Shown: one piece after another, positions 1 through 9,117 of the stretch
How positions within the stretch are numbered: the first letter of the stretch is position 1
Layout of the letters: each line of letters opens with the position of its first letter
From: Anaerotignum neopropionicum
Lineage (GTDB): Bacteria; Bacillota; Clostridia; Lachnospirales; Anaerotignaceae
Direction of reading: 5' to 3'
DNA length: 64,000 nucleotides
Assembly: GCF_001571775.1 (NCBI RefSeq)
Contig: NZ_LRVM01000003.1
Coordinates: 287,036 to 351,035, forward strand
Position numbers and translations under genes: made by a program
Notes under the pieces: model-generated
Databases searched by the model: none
Seen by the model: the letters and a program-made list of their open reading frames with translations, nothing else
What the model was told of the DNA's origin: nothing

Positions 1-851
1 CAAGCGCATCCACTGCCTCCGCTATGGGTATCCTGTGCGTTTTTATCAAAAATTTCAATTCCACAGTCCGTATAGCGTCCATCCATGGTATAGCCTTCTT
101 TTTTCATCAAAGCCACCACTAAGCTACGTCCAACCTCACCCAAATCCCCCGTTGCAATTACATCATAATCCTGCGGGGTTCTTCCTGTATCTTTAAAATG
201 ATTTACCAATACATCCACCGCTGCAGGTGCCATTGCTGCTCCCATATTATTTGCATCGGTAATCCCCATATCTACAATTTTGCCTGTAGTTATTTCCATA
301 ATACACGGAAAGTTTCCTTTTTTTGCCAGAACAGCTGCACCATCCCCCGTTACCGTCCATGTTGCAGTAGGCGGCCGCTGATTCCCCAAGGATAGTGGCG
401 CCCGAAACTGCTTTTCTGCCCCACAAAAATGGCTGGAGGCTCCCACTAATGTATAATTTGCAAATCCGCCGTCAATCAGCATGGCTCCCAAACTCATAGA
501 TTCGCCCATGGTTGAGCAGGCTCCGTATAATCCAAAAAAGGGAATCTGAAAATCCACTGTGCCAAAGGTTGAGGCAGTGCATTGATTCAACAGATCACCA
601 CAAAGGAGATAATCCATGTCCTTCATTTTTAAGCCGGCTTTTTGCACCACTAGCTCCATATTTTCACGAATAAAATGACTTTCGGCCAACTCCCAGCTTT
701 TTTCTCCAAACATAGAATCTTCAATGATTTTATCAAAATATTTGCCCAATGGGCCTTCGCTCTCTTTTTTGCTTACGGTGGATGCCACCGACATAATGCG
801 AACACCCTCGTTCAATCGTACTGTTTGTTTTCCTATTTTTTTTGCACCCAC
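1..851 (-). CDS. spoVAD: Stage V sporulation protein AD (partial, 3' end outside window)
   Basis: Translating the minus strand from a GTG at 849-851 gives a protein that starts VGAKKIGKQTVRLNEG and continues with GPLGKYFDKIIEDSMFGEKSWE and a DYLLCGDLLNQC stretch. These are typical of SpoVAD, the thiolase-fold soluble subunit of the SpoVA dipicolinic acid channel of the spore inner membrane. About 283 codons lie in the window and the C-terminus is cut off. An AGGCAGGTGAT ribosome binding site sits just upstream, overlapping the end of spoVAC, so the two genes are translated as a unit. The GTG start is chosen because of that site. Identity is recognised from conserved sequence, not from a search. 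Confidence 0.92.
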   Translation of the reverse strand, partial: MGAKKIGKQTVRLNEGVRIMSVASTVSKKESEGPLGKYFDKIIEDSMFGEKSWELAESHFIRENMELVVQKAGLKMKDMDYLLCGDLLNQCTASTFGTVDFQIPFFGLYGACSTMGESMSLGAMLIDGGFANYTLVGASSHFCGAEKQFRAPLSLGNQRPPTATWTVTGDGAAVLAKKGNFPCIMEITTGKIVDMGITDANNMGAAMAPAAVDVLVNHFKDTGRTPQDYDVIATGDLGEVGRSLVVALMKKEGYTMDGRYTDCGIEIFDKNAQDTHSGGSGCA

Positions 852-858
852 GCTTATA

Positions 859-1305
859 TCACCTGCCTATAAAATAATATATAATACCCACAATCATAGA
901 AGTTAACGTTCCATATACAATAACAGGTCCAGCCAAAATAAACATTTTTGCCCCAGTCCCAAAAATTAAGCCTTCTTTTTTAAACTCAATTGCCGGTGAA
1001 ACCACGGAATTCGCAAAGCCCGTTATGGGAACAATCGTCCCTGCACCACATTGCTTCCCCATTTTTTCATACAATCCAAAGCCTGTTAAAACCGCCGAAA
1101 TTGCAATCAGTGTAACAGAAAGCATTAATGCCGCATCGTCCTCGGAATTTGTTTTGCTGAAATAATCTAATAATAATTGCCCAAAGCCGCAGATCAAACC
1201 ACCTGAAAAAAAAGCCTTTACACAATTTGTGAATATCGGGCTGTTTGGTGAGGCTTTTTTAACCATTTGGTCATACTCTTGCTTGGCACGATTGCTTGTG
1301 TCCAT
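859..1305 (-). CDS. spoVAC: Stage V sporulation protein AC
   Basis: A 148-residue membrane protein with an N-terminal basic cytoplasmic part (MDTSNRAKQEYDQMVKKASP) followed by several hydrophobic segments and the motif GFGLYEKMGKQCGAGTIVPI. The motif and length match SpoVAC, the mechanosensitive-channel-like membrane subunit of the SpoVA complex that passes Ca-DPA during spore formation and germination. Its start is preceded by a strong GAAGGAGGTAACAAT site. It lies between spoVAB, 167 bases upstream, and spoVAD, which follows within 8 bases. The gap to spoVAB is larger than in the compact Bacillus operon and carries a sigma-G-like promoter candidate, described separately. Confidence 0.95.
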   Translation of the reverse strand: MDTSNRAKQEYDQMVKKASPNSPIFTNCVKAFFSGGLICGFGQLLLDYFSKTNSEDDAALMLSVTLIAISAVLTGFGLYEKMGKQCGAGTIVPITGFANSVVSPAIEFKKEGLIFGTGAKMFILAGPVIVYGTLTSMIVGIIYYFIGR

Positions 1306-1353
1306 ATTGTTACCTCCTTCGTAATTTAAGAATTTTTGTCATTTCTCAAAGAT

Positions 1354-1382
1354 TAGTATTTTCAAGTAAACAAAAAAAATAC
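1354..1382 (-). promoter_or_regulatory. Possible sigma-G promoter ahead of spoVAC
   Basis: Read on the minus strand, GTATT (1382-1378), 17 bases, then AATACTA (1360-1354). The forespore sigma-G consensus is GHATR, 17-18 bases, CATnHTA, so this fits 4 of 5 and 6 of 7 positions. It lies in the unusually long gap between spoVAB and spoVAC, about 50 bases before the spoVAC start. The match is imperfect and AT-rich DNA gives chance hits. Confidence 0.3.
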
Positions 1383-1472
1383 CTTTATTGTTTTTTAGGC
1401 TGCCACACTTTGAAAAAACTATTTTTTCTTCCCTTTGTATAAACCATCAAAGATTTATGTTTCATACGGTGT

Positions 1473-1898
1473 TTAAAGCACATAAAACCCATCTACCAAA
1501 AAGTAAATTAATGCCCCCGCTACCTTACCCAATGCAAAACATAATATAAGCCAAGGAAGGCCTTTTGTAATTCTGCTGCGCCTTAGTAAGATTGGAATTA
1601 CGTTTAAAACCTCCGTCAAGGCCATTGCCAAAACGCCCACAAAAGTACCAATTGCAAGGGCAAGTGCCCCCGCCAAAAATGGGATTTTGGGCAGTCTATA
1701 GTCTATAAACATAGCCGTTGTAGCAAAAAGTCCCCCCAACAAAATCATATCTTCATATAAAGGAATATATTTTTCCGTTTTACTTCTTTGTGCCATACGT
1801 GGCACAATACCGATCGCTGCGATAAAGGCAAAAACGCCGGCCGCAATGCCAGCCCCCGAGGCGAAGCCAATGATAATCATAAGTATGTTAGCCATCAT
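1473..1898 (-). CDS. spoVAB: Stage V sporulation protein AB
   Basis: A 141-residue, almost wholly hydrophobic protein with four or five predicted membrane segments. The stretches GFASGAGIAAGVFAFIAAIGIVPR and LTEVLNVIPILLRR are typical of SpoVAB, a small membrane subunit of the SpoVA operon. Its start codon overlaps the end of spoVAA in a 4-base ATGA arrangement, which indicates translational coupling. Position between spoVAA and spoVAC agrees with the classical gene order. Its precise role in Ca-DPA movement is not known from sequence. Confidence 0.92.
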   Translation of the reverse strand: MMANILMIIIGFASGAGIAAGVFAFIAAIGIVPRMAQRSKTEKYIPLYEDMILLGGLFATTAMFIDYRLPKIPFLAGALALAIGTFVGVLAMALTEVLNVIPILLRRSRITKGLPWLILCFALGKVAGALIYFLVDGFYVL

Positions 1899-2521
1899 TT
1901 ACCCTTCTTCCCTTTGTCACTTTTTTTGTTCAGTTTATCCACAACGCTGGCGATGGTCTCCTTCTCATAGGTAGTCATTTCAATCTCAATGGGCGTAGGA
2001 TCATCTGTAATTTTAAATTTGGAAAAATGATTAAAAAACACCAATACCCCAACCGCCAAACCAACGGAATACGGGATTGACAAAATTAACGGCATATCCA
2101 CATTTTCACCAAAGAACATATAATAATAGTTTTGAAAAATTAATGGTATTTGTGTATCAGTGTGAAAGCACATTATGGTTGTTGATGCTCCTGCAAATAA
2201 AACAATGCAAATTACAAAAACCTTCAAAAATTCTATTCCTTTATTTTCTTTTTTTTCTTTTTGATGATACTCCACTAAAATATCCATTTCACCAACATTG
2301 GAAACCGTGGCATCTGGATAATGATGATTAATAACTCTTATAATATCCAAAACAGATAACAGATAGGTTGCATCTCTATCCTTTGGTATTTGAAAAACAA
2401 CGAGGGACTCAATTTCGCCCTTCGTCTGCCCACCAATAAAAACCTCTGCAATATCCTTTAAATAAACCAGCTTTCTTTCTATCACTTGCGCCTTTTCAAT
2501 TGGTTTAATATAAATATCCAT
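1895..2521 (-). CDS. spoVAA: Stage V sporulation protein AA
   Basis: A 208-residue protein beginning MDIYIKPIEKAQV. The N-terminal half is a soluble domain of about 95 residues. It is followed by two hydrophobic segments near residues 100-120 and 145-165 and a Lys-rich C-terminal tail. This domain order and the SpoVAB gene next to it identify SpoVAA, the first gene of the spoVA operon. The start is set by TAGGAGGTATGAAAA just before the ATG. Upstream is a terminator for the MgtC-family gene, so spoVAA should have its own forespore promoter. I could not find a convincing sigma-G match in the short space available. Confidence 0.92.
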   Translation of the reverse strand: MDIYIKPIEKAQVIERKLVYLKDIAEVFIGGQTKGEIESLVVFQIPKDRDATYLLSVLDIIRVINHHYPDATVSNVGEMDILVEYHQKEKKENKGIEFLKVFVICIVLFAGASTTIMCFHTDTQIPLIFQNYYYMFFGENVDMPLILSIPYSVGLAVGVLVFFNHFSKFKITDDPTPIEIEMTTYEKETIASVVDKLNKKSDKGKKGK

Positions 2522-2553
2522 TTTTCATACCTCCTAAATGGAAAGGTTTTTTT

Positions 2554-2594
2554 ATAAAAAAGAAACCCAAAACAAGGTTATCCTGTCTTGGGTT
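2554..2594 (-). terminator. Intrinsic terminator after the MgtC-family gene
   Basis: On the minus strand AACCCAAGACAGG pairs with CCTTGTTTTGGGTT (an internal mismatch inside a 7+3 bp stem), followed by TCTTTTTTATA. It separates the mgtC-like gene from spoVAA. Confidence 0.8.
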
Positions 2595-2629
2595 ATTATA
2601 CAGCCTTTTATGAAATTCATTCTGTTTTC

Positions 2630-3334
2630 TTAAATTTTAAAGCTCTTTACAAGGGGATTCTCTGCCAAAAAATCAGTTAAATCTGTGCAGGTAACCATAG
2701 TATCTCTTGTAACATCCAATATTACAGTAGCAGTACCATCGGGATTTTTCTCCAGCTCCATATGCAAAATTTCAATATTTCTTTTGTTTAACTCCTTCTT
2801 AATAGAATCAATTTGGGAAGGAATATGATAAAAAGTAATTAAGACCGTGTCATCATGATTGAATTCCTGCTTATTTAAACCACTGTGAAGCAAAATCTGA
2901 ATAATCGGAATAAAAATTGTGGTAAAAATACCAATAGAATACATGCCGGCGCCAATGGCCAAGCCAATACCTGCGGTTGCCCAAAGGCCTGCTGCCGTTG
3001 TTAACCCTTTTATAGAAATATTTTTCACAAAAATTACACCCGCACCCAAAAAAGATATTCCTGTAATTACATTGGAAGCAATCCGGGATACATCTACCCC
3101 TATTCCAGCAGTTGTAATCACATCATAAAAACCGTATTTAGACACAATCATCATTAAAGTGGAACCGATTGCAACAATTACATGCGTACGGATTCCTGCC
3201 TCTTTACGGCGTCTGGTTCTCTCATAGCCAACAATTCCGCCGCAAATACAAGCAATGATAATCCGAAAGATAAATTCCGCATTCCCATGCAGCCCAAGTA
3301 ATGACTCCTCCAAAAAAAACTGTTTTAGAATCAT
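2630..3334 (-). CDS. MgtC/SapB family inner-membrane protein
   Basis: A 234-residue protein. Residues up to about 140 form four to five membrane segments with the MgtC signatures GGIVGYERTRRRKEAGIRTH and GVSFLGAG-like GISFLGAGVIF, plus GLTTAAGLWATAGIG. The C-terminal 80 residues form a soluble ACT-like domain. MgtC proteins affect Mg2+ homeostasis and, in pathogens, F-type ATPase activity; the role in free-living Clostridia is not settled. The start at 3334 is preferred over an ATG 24 bases upstream because GGAGGGGGAAT lies directly before it. The gene is monocistronic, with its own terminator downstream. Confidence 0.9.
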   Translation of the reverse strand: MILKQFFLEESLLGLHGNAEFIFRIIIACICGGIVGYERTRRRKEAGIRTHVIVAIGSTLMMIVSKYGFYDVITTAGIGVDVSRIASNVITGISFLGAGVIFVKNISIKGLTTAAGLWATAGIGLAIGAGMYSIGIFTTIFIPIIQILLHSGLNKQEFNHDDTVLITFYHIPSQIDSIKKELNKRNIEILHMELEKNPDGTATVILDVTRDTMVTCTDLTDFLAENPLVKSFKI

Positions 3335-3439
3335 ATTCCCCCTCCTTTCGCTATTCATCTAATATATTATATATATCAAAAAACAATGCCATTTTTCATA
3401 TTCACTAATTCCCTGCCCTGCCATCGAAAGAAAATCCTA

Positions 3440-4237
3440 TTATTTAATAATCATATGTAAGAAAAACTGGTCTGCAATTAATACAACACCTAAGATAAAC
3501 ACGTACACAGAAAACCATTTCAACTTACCCTTTTTGATGATATCCACCATAAAACGAATGGCAAAATAACCGGAAACCGCCGCTGCAATAAAACCAGCTA
3601 CCATGGGCAAAATACCAAAAACCTCAGTCAAAACCACATCACCTGTTATCATGTCCTTTATCATAAGCACCATACCGCCCAGTATTGCAGGAATAGACAA
3701 TAAAAACGAAAACCTAGCTGCATTTTCCCGGTCCATTTTTCTTGCCAGACAGGCACTTATGGTCATACCAGAGCGAGAAACGGCAGGTAAAATTGCCAAA
3801 CCTTGCATTGTACCAACCACCAAAGAATCAAAAATTGACATATTGCGGATTTTCTTTCTCCCTTCCTTGCGACTATCCGCATAAAGAAGGATAAAACCGG
3901 TAATAATAAAATTAAAACCTATAAATTTTCCTGTACCAAAAACAGTATCGAAGGTATCATTAAACAATAATGCAATGATAATCGTAGGCACAGTACCGGC
4001 AATTAAAAGGGCTGTTGTACGCTGAAAGGGATGACAGATCAAATCCCAAATATCTCTCCAATAGTAAATAAAAACCGCAATTAAGGTTCCCACATGCAGT
4101 AAAATAGCAAATGCCTGTGTTGCCTCATGTATGCCGAAAAGGTTCTGAAACAGCACCAAGTGTCCGGAGCTGCTTACCGGCAAAAACTCTGTCAGGCCTT
4201 GAATTAAGCCCAAAACAATAGCTTCTAATATCTGCAT
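3440..4237 (-). CDS. uppP: Undecaprenyl-diphosphatase UppP (BacA type)
   Basis: A 265-residue polytopic membrane protein carrying both UppP signatures: GLTEFLPVSSSGHL near the N-terminus and PAVSRSGMTI near residue 160. These contain the catalytic Glu, Ser and Arg residues. UppP dephosphorylates undecaprenyl diphosphate to recycle the lipid carrier of peptidoglycan and teichoic acid synthesis, and gives bacitracin resistance. The start is set at MQILEA because AGGAGG precedes it by ten bases; an ATG 16 codons earlier has no such site. It is transcribed alone from a consensus promoter at 4289-4317, divergent from the helicase gene. Confidence 0.95.
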   Translation of the reverse strand: MQILEAIVLGLIQGLTEFLPVSSSGHLVLFQNLFGIHEATQAFAILLHVGTLIAVFIYYWRDIWDLICHPFQRTTALLIAGTVPTIIIALLFNDTFDTVFGTGKFIGFNFIITGFILLYADSRKEGRKKIRNMSIFDSLVVGTMQGLAILPAVSRSGMTISACLARKMDRENAARFSFLLSIPAILGGMVLMIKDMITGDVVLTEVFGILPMVAGFIAAAVSGYFAIRFMVDIIKKGKLKWFSVYVFILGVVLIADQFFLHMIIK

Positions 4238-4288
4238 TATCAAAATTCCTCCTATTTCTAAGTTTTTCTTGTAAATTAGTAACAATTC

Positions 4289-4317
4289 ATTATATAACAG
4301 ACAATTGCCCCTTGCAA
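4289..4317 (-). promoter_or_regulatory. Sigma-A promoter of uppP
   Basis: Minus strand TTGCAA (4317-4312), 17-base spacer, TATAAT (4294-4289). A near-consensus vegetative promoter about 50 bases ahead of the uppP start. The remaining space up to the helicase (4318-4554) shows no gene. It holds a long AT-rich leader with a small hairpin GAGG-GTAA-CCTC near 4481-4492. Confidence 0.75.
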
Positions 4318-4554
4318 TTACTATTTTTCCCTGTTATGATAGAGCGTATGGTTTTTTTTAAACCTGATGGCAAAACAGTGCTTTAAAAGGGATTTAAAAC
4401 AGGTATATTAAAAGAAAAAAAAGAATATGCCATTTGCGAAAGCACTTAAATTATAATAAAGTAGTCGAAAGAAAACGTGGAGGGTAACCTCTGACAAGCA
4501 ACTTCCTTTTTTGTGGTTTCTCTTCGGCTCGGAAAAGAAGAAAGGAAACAAAGA

Positions 4555-6171
4555 ATGGAACATTTAAAATTTCAAGACATGGGCTTATCCCCAGAAATCT
4601 GCCAGGCAGTATTGGATATGGGTTTTGAAGAAGCAACCCCAATTCAATCTATGGCAATCAACGTTGTAAAAGAAGGTAGAGATGTCATCGGTCAATCTCA
4701 AACAGGCACCGGTAAAACTGCAGCTTTTGGTATTCCCTGCTTAGAACGCGTAAACCCTGAAGATAGACGTTTACAGGCGTTAATTCTCTGCCCAACCAGA
4801 GAATTAGCAATTCAGGTTAGCGAAGAATTCAGAAAGCTTTTGAAATACAAAGAGAATATTCGTGTTTTGCCAATTTATGGCGGACAACCTATTGACAGAC
4901 AAATTGCTGCTTTAAAAAAAGGAGCACATGTAGTAATTGGTACCCCCGGTCGTGTAATGGATCATATGCGTCGTAGGACCTTAAAAATGGAAACCGTGCA
5001 AATGATGGTTTTAGACGAAGCGGATGAAATGCTGGATATGGGATTTCGTGAAGATATCGAATTAATTTTGACCAAAATTCCAGAGGATCATCAAACATTA
5101 CTATTTTCTGCAACCTTATCACCCGAAATTTTGGATATAACAAGAAGATTTTTGAAAAATCCTGAATTTGTGAAGGTAGTTCGCAAAGAGTTAACCGTTC
5201 CCAATATTGAACAGGCATATTTTGATGTTAAGGAAAAAACTAAGTTGGATGCATTGACTCGTATTATTGATGTGTACGATCCTCATTTGTCCATGGTGTT
5301 TTGCAATACCAAAAAACGTGTGGATGATTTGGTTGAGCTTCTACAAGGTCGCGGCTATTTTGCTGAAGGCCTTCATGGTGATTTAAAGCAGCCTCAGCGT
5401 GATAAGGTTATGCAAAAATTCCGTAATGGAACTATTGAAATCCTAGTTGCAACCGACGTGGCGGCAAGAGGCATTGACGTGGATGACATTGATGTCGTAT
5501 TTAACTATGACGTTCCTCAGGACGAAGAATATTATGTTCATCGTATCGGTCGTACTGGCCGTGCTGGAAAGTCTGGAAAAGCATTTACATTCTGCGTTGG
5601 TAAAGAAATTTATAAGCTTCGGGATATTATGCGCTACACAAAAACAAAAATTGTGCAGCAAAAATTGCCTACACTTAGCGACGTTGAAGAAATGAAAACC
5701 AATATTTTTTTGGACAAAGTAAAAGATGTTATAAATGAAGGTCATCTGACCAAATACATTAATTTGGTTGAACGATTAACAGATGAGGACTTTACCGCAA
5801 TTGATATTGCAGCGGCTTTACTGAAAAACCACCTTGCAGATGTCAATGTTGACGAATTGGATGTTTTAGACGACATTAATTTAGGCGGAACAGAACTCTA
5901 TGGCGGCAATGATGAAAAAATGATTCGTTTGTTTATCAATGCCGGCAAGAAAAATAAAATTCGTGCAAAGGATATTGTAGGTGCCATTGCAAACGAAACC
6001 GGAGTTCCCGGAAAAGTCTTGGGAGCAATTGACCTTTTTGACGATTATACCTTTGTGGATGTACCCAAAAATTATATAAAAGATATTTTAGCAGGAATGA
6101 AAAATGCTAAAATCAAAAACAAAAGAATTCACATAGAAATCGCAAAAAAAGCAAAAGGAAAACAGCAATAA
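4555..6171 (+). CDS. deaD: DEAD-box ATP-dependent RNA helicase (DeaD/CsdA-like, DbpA-type RNA-binding tail)
   Basis: A 538-residue protein with the full DEAD-box motif set in order: Q motif (GFEEATPIQ), motif I (SQTGTGKTA), PTRELAIQ, TPGR, motif II (VLDEADEMLD), SAT, then the second RecA domain with ARGIDVDDI and HRIGRTGRAG. The last 75 residues (from GNDEKMIRLFINAG) form a DbpA-like RNA-binding domain, as in DeaD/CsdA and YxiN-type helicases. These act in ribosome assembly and mRNA turnover, often in the cold. The ATG at 4555 is preceded by AAAGGAAA. The leader upstream is some 230 bases long, as is common for cold-responsive helicase mRNAs. A terminator follows the stop. Confidence 0.93.
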   Translation: MEHLKFQDMGLSPEICQAVLDMGFEEATPIQSMAINVVKEGRDVIGQSQTGTGKTAAFGIPCLERVNPEDRRLQALILCPTRELAIQVSEEFRKLLKYKENIRVLPIYGGQPIDRQIAALKKGAHVVIGTPGRVMDHMRRRTLKMETVQMMVLDEADEMLDMGFREDIELILTKIPEDHQTLLFSATLSPEILDITRRFLKNPEFVKVVRKELTVPNIEQAYFDVKEKTKLDALTRIIDVYDPHLSMVFCNTKKRVDDLVELLQGRGYFAEGLHGDLKQPQRDKVMQKFRNGTIEILVATDVAARGIDVDDIDVVFNYDVPQDEEYYVHRIGRTGRAGKSGKAFTFCVGKEIYKLRDIMRYTKTKIVQQKLPTLSDVEEMKTNIFLDKVKDVINEGHLTKYINLVERLTDEDFTAIDIAAALLKNHLADVNVDELDVLDDINLGGTELYGGNDEKMIRLFINAGKKNKIRAKDIVGAIANETGVPGKVLGAIDLFDDYTFVDVPKNYIKDILAGMKNAKIKNKRIHIEIAKKAKGKQQ

Positions 6172-6182
6172 ACGTTGATTTT

Positions 6183-6229
6183 AAAAACGGATTACAAGCC
6201 CCATAGCTTATAATCCGTTTTATTTTTTT
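6183..6229 (+). terminator. Intrinsic terminator after the DEAD-box helicase
   Basis: AACGGATTA and AAGC pair with GCTT and TAATCCGTT around the loop CCCATA; TTTATTTTTTT follows. Confidence 0.85.
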
Positions 6230-6356
6230 AAAAATCACTAGTTCCTACCTATTTAAATGCATTTTTGTACATCCCAAAAGGAATTTCTACTTCTCACACA
6301 GGATACTTCCCATGATTCATTTTTCCAAAAGTATGCTTTGCATTTCAAAAAACTCC

Positions 6357-6394
6357 ATAAAAAAGGACCACAAAACCCAATGTGATCCTTTTTC
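6357..6394 (-). terminator. Intrinsic terminator after adhE
   Basis: Minus strand AAAAAGGATCACA, loop TTGGGTTT, then TGTGGTCCTTTTTT. It lies 25 bases beyond the adhE stop. Confidence 0.85.
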
Positions 6395-6416
6395 ATAAAT
6401 ATAGAGGGTATGTTGA

Positions 6417-9059
6417 TTACTTACCGTAATAAGCTGCTAAATACATTTCTCTAATTTCGCTCATCAAAGGATATCTAGGGTTAGAACCTGTGCACTGGTC
6501 ATCGAATGCTTCTTCGCACATAACATCCAGTAAATCCAAGAATGATTTTTCGTCAACACCATGTTCTTTGATGGACTTTGCGATACCAACAGTAGCCTTC
6601 AACTCTTCAATCTTCGCAATCAAGCTATCTACTTTTTCCTCATCAGTTTTGCCTGGCAAGCCCAAATATGTAGCTACTTCAGCATAGCGTGCTCTTGTAT
6701 GAGGATATTTATACTGAGGGAAAGTACCCATCTTCTTAGGAACTTCCGCAGAGTTGAATTTGATTGCTTCATTAATTAACAGCGCATTTGCAACACCGTG
6801 CTGTACATGGTGGTGCGCACCCAACTTATGCGCCATGGAGTGGCATACACCCAAGAAAGCATTTGAGAAGGCAATACCAGCGATTGTAGAAGCATTTGCC
6901 ATTCTTTCACGAGCTTCAATATCATCACGACCATATTTGTATGCTCTGGGCAAGAAATCGAATACCAACTTCGCTGCCTTTAAAGCCAAACCATCTGTAT
7001 AGTCAGTCGCTAACATGGAAACATATGCTTCAAGAGCATGGGTCAATACGTCAATACCAGAAGAAGCTGTTAAGCCCTTAGGCTGATCCATCATCATATC
7101 TGCATCGCTGATTGCGATGGTAGGCATTAATTCATAGTCGGCGATGGAGTATTTTGTCTGTGTAGATGGATCTGTAATAATGGCAAAAGGTGTAACTTCG
7201 GAACCAGTACCGGAAGATGTAGCGATAGCAACCATGATTGCTTTTACGCCCATCTTAGGGAATACGAATACTCTCTTACGAATATCCATGAAGCGCATTG
7301 CCAAGTCAGCAAAGTCAGCTTCGGGATGTTCATACATTACCCACATCATCTTTGCAGCATCCATTGCAGAGCCACCACCGATAGCAATGATTACATCAGG
7401 TGCAAATTCTTTCATTGCCGTAGCACCAGCGATTGCACAAGGCAATGTAGGGTCAGGAGTTACATCGAAGAATACATGGCTTGTAATTCCCATTTCACTC
7501 AACTGATCTGTAATGGGTTTTGTATAGCCATTCTTGTATAAGAAGCCATCTGTTACGATAAATGCTTTCTTTCTGCTATATACATCTTTCAGTTCTTTTA
7601 ATGCAACAGGTGTGCACCCTTTCTTGAAGTATACCTTTTCAGGAGTTCTAAGCCACAGCATGTTTTCTCTCCTCTCAGCTACCGTTTTGATATTGACTAA
7701 TTCATCGATACCTACGTTGTGTGATATTGCATTGCCAGCCCAAGAACCACAACCTAAAGTAAGGGAAGGAAGAAGTCTAAAGTTATACAGGTCGCCGATA
7801 CCGCCGTGGGAAGAAGGTGTATTGATCAAAATACGGCAGGTTTTCATTCTTTCTTCAAAGCGCTTTATTTTCTCAGGAGCCTTAACAGGATCTACATATA
7901 ATACAGAAGTATGACCAACACCGCCGTCGATAACCAACCTGTCTGTAATATCCATAGCTTCATCAAAGTTAGCTGCACGATACATAGCCAAAACAGGAGA
8001 AAGTTTTTCATGAGCAAAAGGCTCTTTTGTAACATCAACTTCTGTTACTTCGCCAATGAGGATTTTTGCATCCTTCGGACACTCAATACCAGCCAACTGC
8101 GCAATCTGATAAGGGCTGCGTCCAACGATTTGAGCATTGATATTGCCAGCTGCATTTAAAATAATTCTGCCAACTTTATCTTTTTCTTCTGGAGTCAAGA
8201 TATAGCAGCCTCTGTCAAGGAACTCTTTTCTGCACTTAGCATATACTTTATCCTCAATTACTACAGACTGTTCGGAAGCACAAATTGTACCATTATCGAA
8301 TGTCTTGGAGTGAATTACGGAGTTAACTGCCATAAGGATGTCTGCGCTTTCATCAATCAATGCAGGTGTGTTACCATTACCTACACCAACAGCAGGTTTT
8401 CCAGAGGAGTAAGCGGATTTAACCATGGCAGGACCACCAGTTGCTAATACCATGTCAGCGTCTTTCATAACTTCGACAGACATTTCGATGGAAGGTTCGT
8501 CAATCCAAGCAAGGATACCAGCAGGAGCACCAGCTGCAACAGCTGCATCCAACACAACCTTAACAGCCGCGATTGTACATTTCTTAGCTGTAGGGTGAGG
8601 AGAAACAATCATACCATTTCTTGTCTTTAAGCAAATTAAGCATTTAAAAATTGTTGTGGATGTCGGATTTGTTGTAGGTACAACCGCTGCGATAACGCCG
8701 ATGGGCTCAAAGATCTTTTTAATACCAAAAGCAGTATCTTCTTCCAAAACACCACAAGTTTGTCTATCTTTAAACGCATTGTAGATATATTCAGAAGCAA
8801 AGTGATTTTTTATTACCTTATCCTCAACAACACCCATTTTGGTTTCTTCTACTGCCAGTTTTGCCAATGGAATTCTGTTTTTAGTAGCTGCGGTAGCTGC
8901 TGCCAAGAAAATTTTATCTACTTGCTCTTGTGTATATGTTGCAAATATTTTTTGCGCTTCCTTTACCTCTGCAATTCTGTGTTTCAAGGTTTCAACACTA
9001 TTTACAACTTCTGGTCTCTTTGTTGCAGTAGTTACTTCTTTTTTCTTTTCAACTGCCAT
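6417..9059 (-). CDS. adhE: Bifunctional acetaldehyde-CoA/alcohol dehydrogenase AdhE
   Basis: An 880-residue protein of standard AdhE length. The N-terminal half is a CoA-acylating aldehyde dehydrogenase with the catalytic cysteine in FDNGTICASEQSVV. The C-terminal half is an iron-dependent alcohol dehydrogenase with the NAD-binding GGGSAMDAAK, GSGSEVTPF-like GTGSEVTPFA, and the metal-binding HALEAY, HSMAHKLGA and HHHVQHG histidines. It reduces acetyl-CoA to ethanol with two NADH and forms spirosomes in the cytoplasm. AAGGAGG lies ahead of the ATG. The upstream region holds candidate regulatory structures (see 9118-9195 and 9567-9594). A LysR gene follows in the same orientation upstream. Confidence 0.97.
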   Translation of the reverse strand: MAVEKKKEVTTATKRPEVVNSVETLKHRIAEVKEAQKIFATYTQEQVDKIFLAAATAATKNRIPLAKLAVEETKMGVVEDKVIKNHFASEYIYNAFKDRQTCGVLEEDTAFGIKKIFEPIGVIAAVVPTTNPTSTTIFKCLICLKTRNGMIVSPHPTAKKCTIAAVKVVLDAAVAAGAPAGILAWIDEPSIEMSVEVMKDADMVLATGGPAMVKSAYSSGKPAVGVGNGNTPALIDESADILMAVNSVIHSKTFDNGTICASEQSVVIEDKVYAKCRKEFLDRGCYILTPEEKDKVGRIILNAAGNINAQIVGRSPYQIAQLAGIECPKDAKILIGEVTEVDVTKEPFAHEKLSPVLAMYRAANFDEAMDITDRLVIDGGVGHTSVLYVDPVKAPEKIKRFEERMKTCRILINTPSSHGGIGDLYNFRLLPSLTLGCGSWAGNAISHNVGIDELVNIKTVAERRENMLWLRTPEKVYFKKGCTPVALKELKDVYSRKKAFIVTDGFLYKNGYTKPITDQLSEMGITSHVFFDVTPDPTLPCAIAGATAMKEFAPDVIIAIGGGSAMDAAKMMWVMYEHPEADFADLAMRFMDIRKRVFVFPKMGVKAIMVAIATSSGTGSEVTPFAIITDPSTQTKYSIADYELMPTIAISDADMMMDQPKGLTASSGIDVLTHALEAYVSMLATDYTDGLALKAAKLVFDFLPRAYKYGRDDIEARERMANASTIAGIAFSNAFLGVCHSMAHKLGAHHHVQHGVANALLINEAIKFNSAEVPKKMGTFPQYKYPHTRARYAEVATYLGLPGKTDEEKVDSLIAKIEELKATVGIAKSIKEHGVDEKSFLDLLDVMCEEAFDDQCTGSNPRYPLMSEIREMYLAAYYGK

Positions 9060-9117
9060 TTAAAATCCTCCTTAAACTAACAATAATTTTTTAGTTTCTT
9101 GTAGCGCTTATCTTAGA

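Noticed and set aside
2522..2640. Sigma-G promoter for spoVAA
   Set aside because: TGAATT and TATAATA occur but are only about 13 bases apart and lie before the terminator; no acceptable match was found.
4481..4492. GAGG-GTAA-CCTC hairpin in the DEAD-box helicase leader as a riboswitch
   Set aside because: A single 4-bp stem with a GNRA loop is too small to call; only a long leader is noted.
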